Below, piece by piece: positions 7,506-9,716 of a stretch of DNA of 9,716 nt (the stretch's first letter is position 1; every line of letters starts with the position of its first letter). The notes beneath the pieces are model-generated. The model was given only the letters and a program-made list of their open reading frames with translations, was not told the DNA's origin and did not search any database. The stretch lies in contig JAFRLP010000347.1 of NCBI GenBank assembly GCA_017431185.1, positions 1-9,716 of the forward strand, read 5' to 3'. The position numbers and the translations under genes were made by a program. This DNA comes from Victivallales bacterium. Its GTDB lineage: Bacteria > Verrucomicrobiota > Lentisphaeria > Oligosphaerales > Oligosphaeraceae.

Positions 7506-7553
7506 GGTTGGAAATAAAACCGCAAAACGAATGAGAATCTTGCCTCCTGACGC

Positions 7554-7573
7554 ATATTTCCATCAAGAAATAT
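7554..7573. promoter_or_regulatory. Operator-like dyad ATATTTC-N6-GAAATAT
   Basis: Two perfect 7-bp inverted arms (7554-7560, 7567-7573) are separated by 6 bases. The dyad covers the predicted minus-strand -10 box and start-site region, where a repressor would block transcription of the glycosidase operon. No regulator gene is in the window. The arms are AT-rich, so a chance occurrence is possible. Confidence 0.4.
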
Positions 7574-7596
7574 ACAGCATTTTAAAAATATTCCAA
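7569..7596 (-). promoter_or_regulatory. Candidate sigma70-type promoter for the GH36 operon
   Basis: The minus strand shows TTGGAA (-35, 7591-7596), a 16-base spacer and TATATT (-10, 7569-7574). That is 4/6 and 5/6 matches to the consensus. The start would lie near 7562, giving a leader of roughly 70 bases before the glycosidase ATG. The sequence lies in the AT-rich core of the divergent region. It is a prediction by eye. Confidence 0.45.
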
Positions 7597-7605
7597 CCTC
7601 TTGCC

Positions 7606-7635
7606 TTGAAAAATCGGAGGAAAAGGTGATATTGT
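7606..7635 (+). promoter_or_regulatory. Candidate promoter for the deacetylase-like gene
   Basis: TTGAAA (7606-7611; 5/6 to consensus) is followed by an 18-base spacer and TATTGT (7630-7635; 4/6). Transcription would start near 7642, about 70 bases before the ATG at 7712. It sits back to back with the minus-strand promoter candidate, only 9 bases between the two -35 boxes, so the two could be co-regulated. Confidence 0.4.
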
Positions 7636-7657
7636 AGGGTATGCCGAAATCCAGAAT

Positions 7658-7675
7658 GGCGCACAAGCGTGCGCC
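7658..7675 (+). promoter_or_regulatory. Perfect 7-bp dyad in the leader of the deacetylase-like gene
   Basis: GGCGCAC and GTGCGCC (7658-7664, 7669-7675) flank the 4-base loop AAGC. In RNA this is a stable hairpin in the predicted 5' leader; in DNA it could be an operator half-site pair. It lies 37 bases upstream of the ATG and is not followed by a T-run, so it is not a terminator. Confidence 0.4.
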
Positions 7676-7711
7676 TGGCGTGTCGGCGGTTCTAACCCAG
7701 TTCGTCACATC

Positions 7712-8905
7712 ATGCTCGAAATCACCAATGTTCGCCAGGGTGCGATTCTGAATCACAACCACGGTCAGGAAACCAAGGACTCGCTGGTCATCCGCCTGGA
7801 AGGCCTTTCCGACGCAGGATATCCCGTCAAAATCAATGGCGTGCCAGCCGTCATGGACGGACGCCGCTTCGCCTGCGAACTGGCCTTGACAAAGAAACTC
7901 AACGCCGTCACCGCCTCCGTCCTGACCCCCTTCGGCACCTTCTCGCAGGAAATCACTCTGGTCTGGGACAAGGCCTCCTTCAAGCGGGTCAACTGCTACA
8001 TCGACGACCACAGTTTCTTCTGGACGGATTTGGCGAAGCAGCGCCCCGCCCGTGCCTTCGACCACTTCTACCTCGCGCATTTCAAGCGACTGCACGAACT
8101 CTACGGCTTCAAATGCACCTTCAACTGCTTCTACCGCAATGACCACGACAACGGTTTCCTGATGTCCGAAATGCCTGACATCTGGAAGCAGGAATTCACC
8201 GACAACGCCGACTGGTGCAAATTCTCCTTCCACTCCTACAGCGAATTCCCGGACCGTCCATACGTAGAAAGCTCCGCAGAGGAGTTCCTCAAGGACTATC
8301 GCCTGGTCAAGGAGGAGATTACCCGCTGGGGCGGCGAGGCGGCTTTCGGCGTGCCGAATGTCATCCACTGGGCCAACATCCATCCCGCCTGCGCACAGGC
8401 GCTCATTGACCTGGGATGCAAATGCTACAGCCGCAATTTCCGCCCCCGCGTCATGGGCGGCCCCAGCCTCGCCGACCGCACCAAGGGCGGCTGCATGGCG
8501 GAGGTCGAGAAGCGCTCCATGTCCAATGTCGACAAGGAGGCCTCCACCGAAGGTCTGAAACTGCACTACGATGTGCCCGCCGAGGTCGAGTACCTCACCA
8601 AGCACGGCGCCTATTACGACCCCGCCCTGGGCATCTGCTTCGCCACGGGAATCTTCTGCGGCAACCTGGTTCCGCTGGACAAGACCATCGAGCGGCTCAC
8701 CGCAGGGCTGGAACGCCTCCAGGCCAACGGCGTGGAAGCCGTCCAGTACGGCAGCCACGAGCAGTACTCCTTCCCCTACAACTCCAACTACCAGCCTGAC
8801 CACTTGCAGCGCATGGAGACAGCCGCCCGCTTCTTCCACGAGCAGGGCTACCAGCACATCTTCTTCAACGATGGCTTCCTCGGCAACACCGCCTGGGAGA
8901 AGTAG
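7712..8905 (+). CDS. Polysaccharide deacetylase-like protein with N-terminal Ig-like domain
   Basis: This is a 397-residue protein. Residues 1 to about 90 look like a bacterial Ig-like beta-sandwich (INGVPAVMDGRRFACELAL, then a GTFSQEITLVWD strand). The catalytic part starts with CYIDDHSFFW, whose D98-D99 pair resembles the NodB TFDD motif. FSFHSYSEFPDRPY carries His174, but the second metal His of the usual HxxxH is Glu178. Further conserved-looking histidines are H219 (VIHWANIH), H224 and H349 (YGSHEQYSFPYNSNY). There is no signal peptide, which is unlike wall deacetylases, so a cytosolic substrate is likely. I place it in the deacetylase superfamily by motif pattern only; a related sugar-processing barrel fold is possible. 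The ATG at 7712 is the first in-frame start after a stop at 7607-7609, but no Shine-Dalgarno precedes it. It is divergent from the GH36 glycosidase and probably part of the same pathway. Confidence 0.65.
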   Translation: MLEITNVRQGAILNHNHGQETKDSLVIRLEGLSDAGYPVKINGVPAVMDGRRFACELALTKKLNAVTASVLTPFGTFSQEITLVWDKASFKRVNCYIDDHSFFWTDLAKQRPARAFDHFYLAHFKRLHELYGFKCTFNCFYRNDHDNGFLMSEMPDIWKQEFTDNADWCKFSFHSYSEFPDRPYVESSAEEFLKDYRLVKEEITRWGGEAAFGVPNVIHWANIHPACAQALIDLGCKCYSRNFRPRVMGGPSLADRTKGGCMAEVEKRSMSNVDKEASTEGLKLHYDVPAEVEYLTKHGAYYDPALGICFATGIFCGNLVPLDKTIERLTAGLERLQANGVEAVQYGSHEQYSFPYNSNYQPDHLQRMETAARFFHEQGYQHIFFNDGFLGNTAWEK

Positions 8906-8952
8906 GCGAAGTCCTCCCCCTGAAAATACGCTTTGTCCCAAACCATCAACCC

Positions 8953-8958
8953 AAGGAG
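8953..8958 (+). promoter_or_regulatory. Ribosome binding site for the 129-residue membrane protein
   Basis: AAGGAG lies 6 bases before the ATG at 8965. The 59-base gap after the deacetylase-like gene has no hairpin or clear promoter, so read-through from upstream is possible. Confidence 0.75.
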
Positions 8959-8964
8959 ACCCCA

Positions 8965-9354
8965 ATGGCTTGTTTTGTCGTTCCCGCAGCGGAAGCGGTC
9001 GTGACCACGATTGCGACCAAGATGCTTGAGAAGAAAGAGGCCGCCGCCCAGAACGGTGGAGACGCTTCGTCCGCCACAATCCCGTTTTCCAGGAAACTGA
9101 AATGGCTGAGAACGATGCTTTGGGGAGGTTCGGCGCTGCTGGCGTTCGAGCACGTGTGGCATGGCGAGGTGGTGCCGTGGTTCCCGTTCCTGACGGCGGC
9201 TGGCAATCCCGAGGACACGGCTGAAATGCTCCACGAAATGGCCACCGTGGGTGTCACGATGGCGGTTCTGGTGACGGTCGCCTGGCTGGGGATGCTGGGC
9301 GTTTCCTCTCTCATAGAGAAAAGAGCCTCCCAAAAGCAACTTGTCCAAGGATAA
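8965..9354 (+). CDS. Small membrane protein of unknown function (129 aa)
   Basis: I do not recognise a characterised family. The N-terminus (MACFVVPAAEAVVTTIATKMLEKKE) reads as a short amphipathic or hydrophobic helix followed by a charged stretch and a Gly/Ser-rich linker (about 29-40). Two membrane helices follow: about 48-66 (starting TMLWGGSALLAFEHVW) and about 94-116 (VGVTMAVLVTVAWLGMLGV). Histidines and acidic residues cluster at the ends of these segments (EHVWHGE, EMLHEMA). The C-terminus is charged (EKRASQKQ). A clear AAGGAG sets the start. The gene is followed 17 bases later by another small membrane protein with its own ribosome binding site, so the two probably form a complex. No enzyme motif or signal-peptidase site is evident. 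Confidence 0.75.
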   Translation: MACFVVPAAEAVVTTIATKMLEKKEAAAQNGGDASSATIPFSRKLKWLRTMLWGGSALLAFEHVWHGEVVPWFPFLTAAGNPEDTAEMLHEMATVGVTMAVLVTVAWLGMLGVSSLIEKRASQKQLVQG

Positions 9355-9360
9355 TTGCTC

Positions 9361-9365
9361 GGAGG
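9361..9365 (+). promoter_or_regulatory. Ribosome binding site deciding the start at 9372
   Basis: GGAGG is 6 bases before the ATG at 9372. It is only 0 bases from the in-frame TTG at 9366, so the ATG two codons later is the better start. Confidence 0.75.
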
Positions 9366-9371
9366 TTGCCA

Positions 9372-9689
9372 ATGACACTGCTCATCACTGTTTTTGCGGC
9401 CATCATCAGCACCATCGTCTGGTATCAGTCATCAGCCCGTGAGGAGATGAAGCTGAGCGTACTCTGCCTGACCTATTGGGGAGCCTCCCTGATGTGGTTC
9501 GTGGATGCCATCTTCGAATATGCGGAACTACACGAGAAGTTCTTCACCCCCTCGGCGGCAGACATGCTGAACGACGGTTATCTTGGCCTGTCGGTGGTGG
9601 CGCTGGGACTCATCATCTGGCTTGCCGTGCTGCTCATCAAGGATCCCAAGGGCGTTGTCAAGTCCGCCCTCTGCCATAAGGCAAATTGA
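9372..9689 (+). CDS. Small three-helix membrane protein of unknown function (105 aa)
   Basis: I do not recognise a characterised family. Three hydrophobic segments are visible: residues 2-18 (TLLITVFAAIISTIVWY), about 28-47 (LSVLCLTYWGASLMWFVDAI) and about 68-89 (DGYLGLSVVALGLIIWLAVL). The second segment carries Asp45 and is followed by Glu49, Glu52 and Glu55 in VDAIFEYAELHEKFF. Acidic residues in or next to a membrane helix are uncommon and could bind ions or an arginine-bearing partner. The C-terminus is short and positive (IKDPKGVVKSALCHKAN), suggesting it faces the cytoplasm. It lies 17 bases after the 129-residue membrane protein on the same strand, an operon arrangement. A GC-rich hairpin starts 4 bases after the stop. 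The longer reading from TTG at 9366 is unlikely. Confidence 0.75.
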   Translation: MTLLITVFAAIISTIVWYQSSAREEMKLSVLCLTYWGASLMWFVDAIFEYAELHEKFFTPSAADMLNDGYLGLSVVALGLIIWLAVLLIKDPKGVVKSALCHKAN

Positions 9690-9693
9690 GGGT

Positions 9694-9711
9694 GGCGGCG
9701 TCCCCGCCGCC
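9694..9711 (+). terminator. GC-rich hairpin after the last gene, cut by the window end
   Basis: GGCGGCG and CGCCGCC form a perfect 7-bp stem around the loop TCCC, 4 bases after the stop of the small membrane protein. The window ends 5 bases later, so a T-run cannot be checked; the visible bases GGTGC are not T-rich. It may be a terminator stem or one end of a dispersed GC-rich palindromic repeat. Confidence 0.4.
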
Positions 9712-9716
9712 GGTGC

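Noticed and set aside
5682..7517. 611-codon open frame on the plus strand opposite the GH36 gene
   Set aside because: It is antisense to a gene with clear catalytic motifs and a strong ribosome binding site. Its Val/Ala/Gly-rich product looks like no protein family.
7484..9079. 531-codon minus-strand frame across the deacetylase-like gene
   Set aside because: It is a shadow frame that also runs through the divergent promoter region and the start of a well-supported small membrane protein gene.
1..9716. CRISPR array, tRNA, rRNA, insertion sequence or phage module
   Set aside because: No regularly spaced repeats, cloverleaf-like segments, transposase or structural phage motifs were seen on either strand by eye.

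Overview
The window is GC-rich bacterial DNA with dense, mostly operonic genes. Nothing in it identifies the organism. Cytosolic glycan-processing enzymes, a chlamydial/YkuE-like calcineurin phosphoesterase and an amidohydrolase type I associate with Lentisphaerota, Planctomycetota and anaerobic gut bacteria make a PVC-superphylum member a reasonable but weakly supported guess. No rRNA, tRNA, CRISPR array, transposase, phage gene, transporter or regulator gene was seen.

Left block (2-3058, + strand): a tight three-gene unit. It starts with the 3' part of a DEAD-box RNA helicase whose basic, disordered N-terminal extension enters from outside the window. A SpoU/TrmH-type RNA 2'-O-methyltransferase follows after 7 bases, then a calcineurin-like metallophosphoesterase 2 bases after that gene's stop. 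The first two genes point to RNA or ribosome maturation. The phosphoesterase may belong to envelope lipid metabolism.

Middle (3059-3213): a convergent intergenic region. A perfect 42-bp palindrome with 21-bp arms spans its left edge and supplies the phosphoesterase stop codon.

Right-centre block (3214-7493, - strand): transcription runs leftwards through a GH36/clan GH-D glycosidase, a metal-dependent amidohydrolase and an S9-like serine hydrolase/esterase. None has a signal peptide, so this looks like a cytosolic pathway for taking apart an imported, probably alpha-galactosidic and possibly acylated, compound. A strong Shine-Dalgarno precedes the glycosidase. A 218-bp divergent control region (7494-7711) holds back-to-back promoter candidates and two dyads.

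Right block (7712-9689, + strand): a polysaccharide-deacetylase-like protein with an N-terminal Ig-like domain, transcribed divergently from the glycosidase. Two small membrane proteins of unknown function follow, each with a good ribosome binding site and spaced like an operon. The window ends in a GC-rich hairpin that may be a terminator or part of a dispersed repeat.

The points most worth following are the palindrome, the divergent glycan locus with its operator-like dyads, the altered metal ligands in three of the enzymes, and the paired small membrane proteins.
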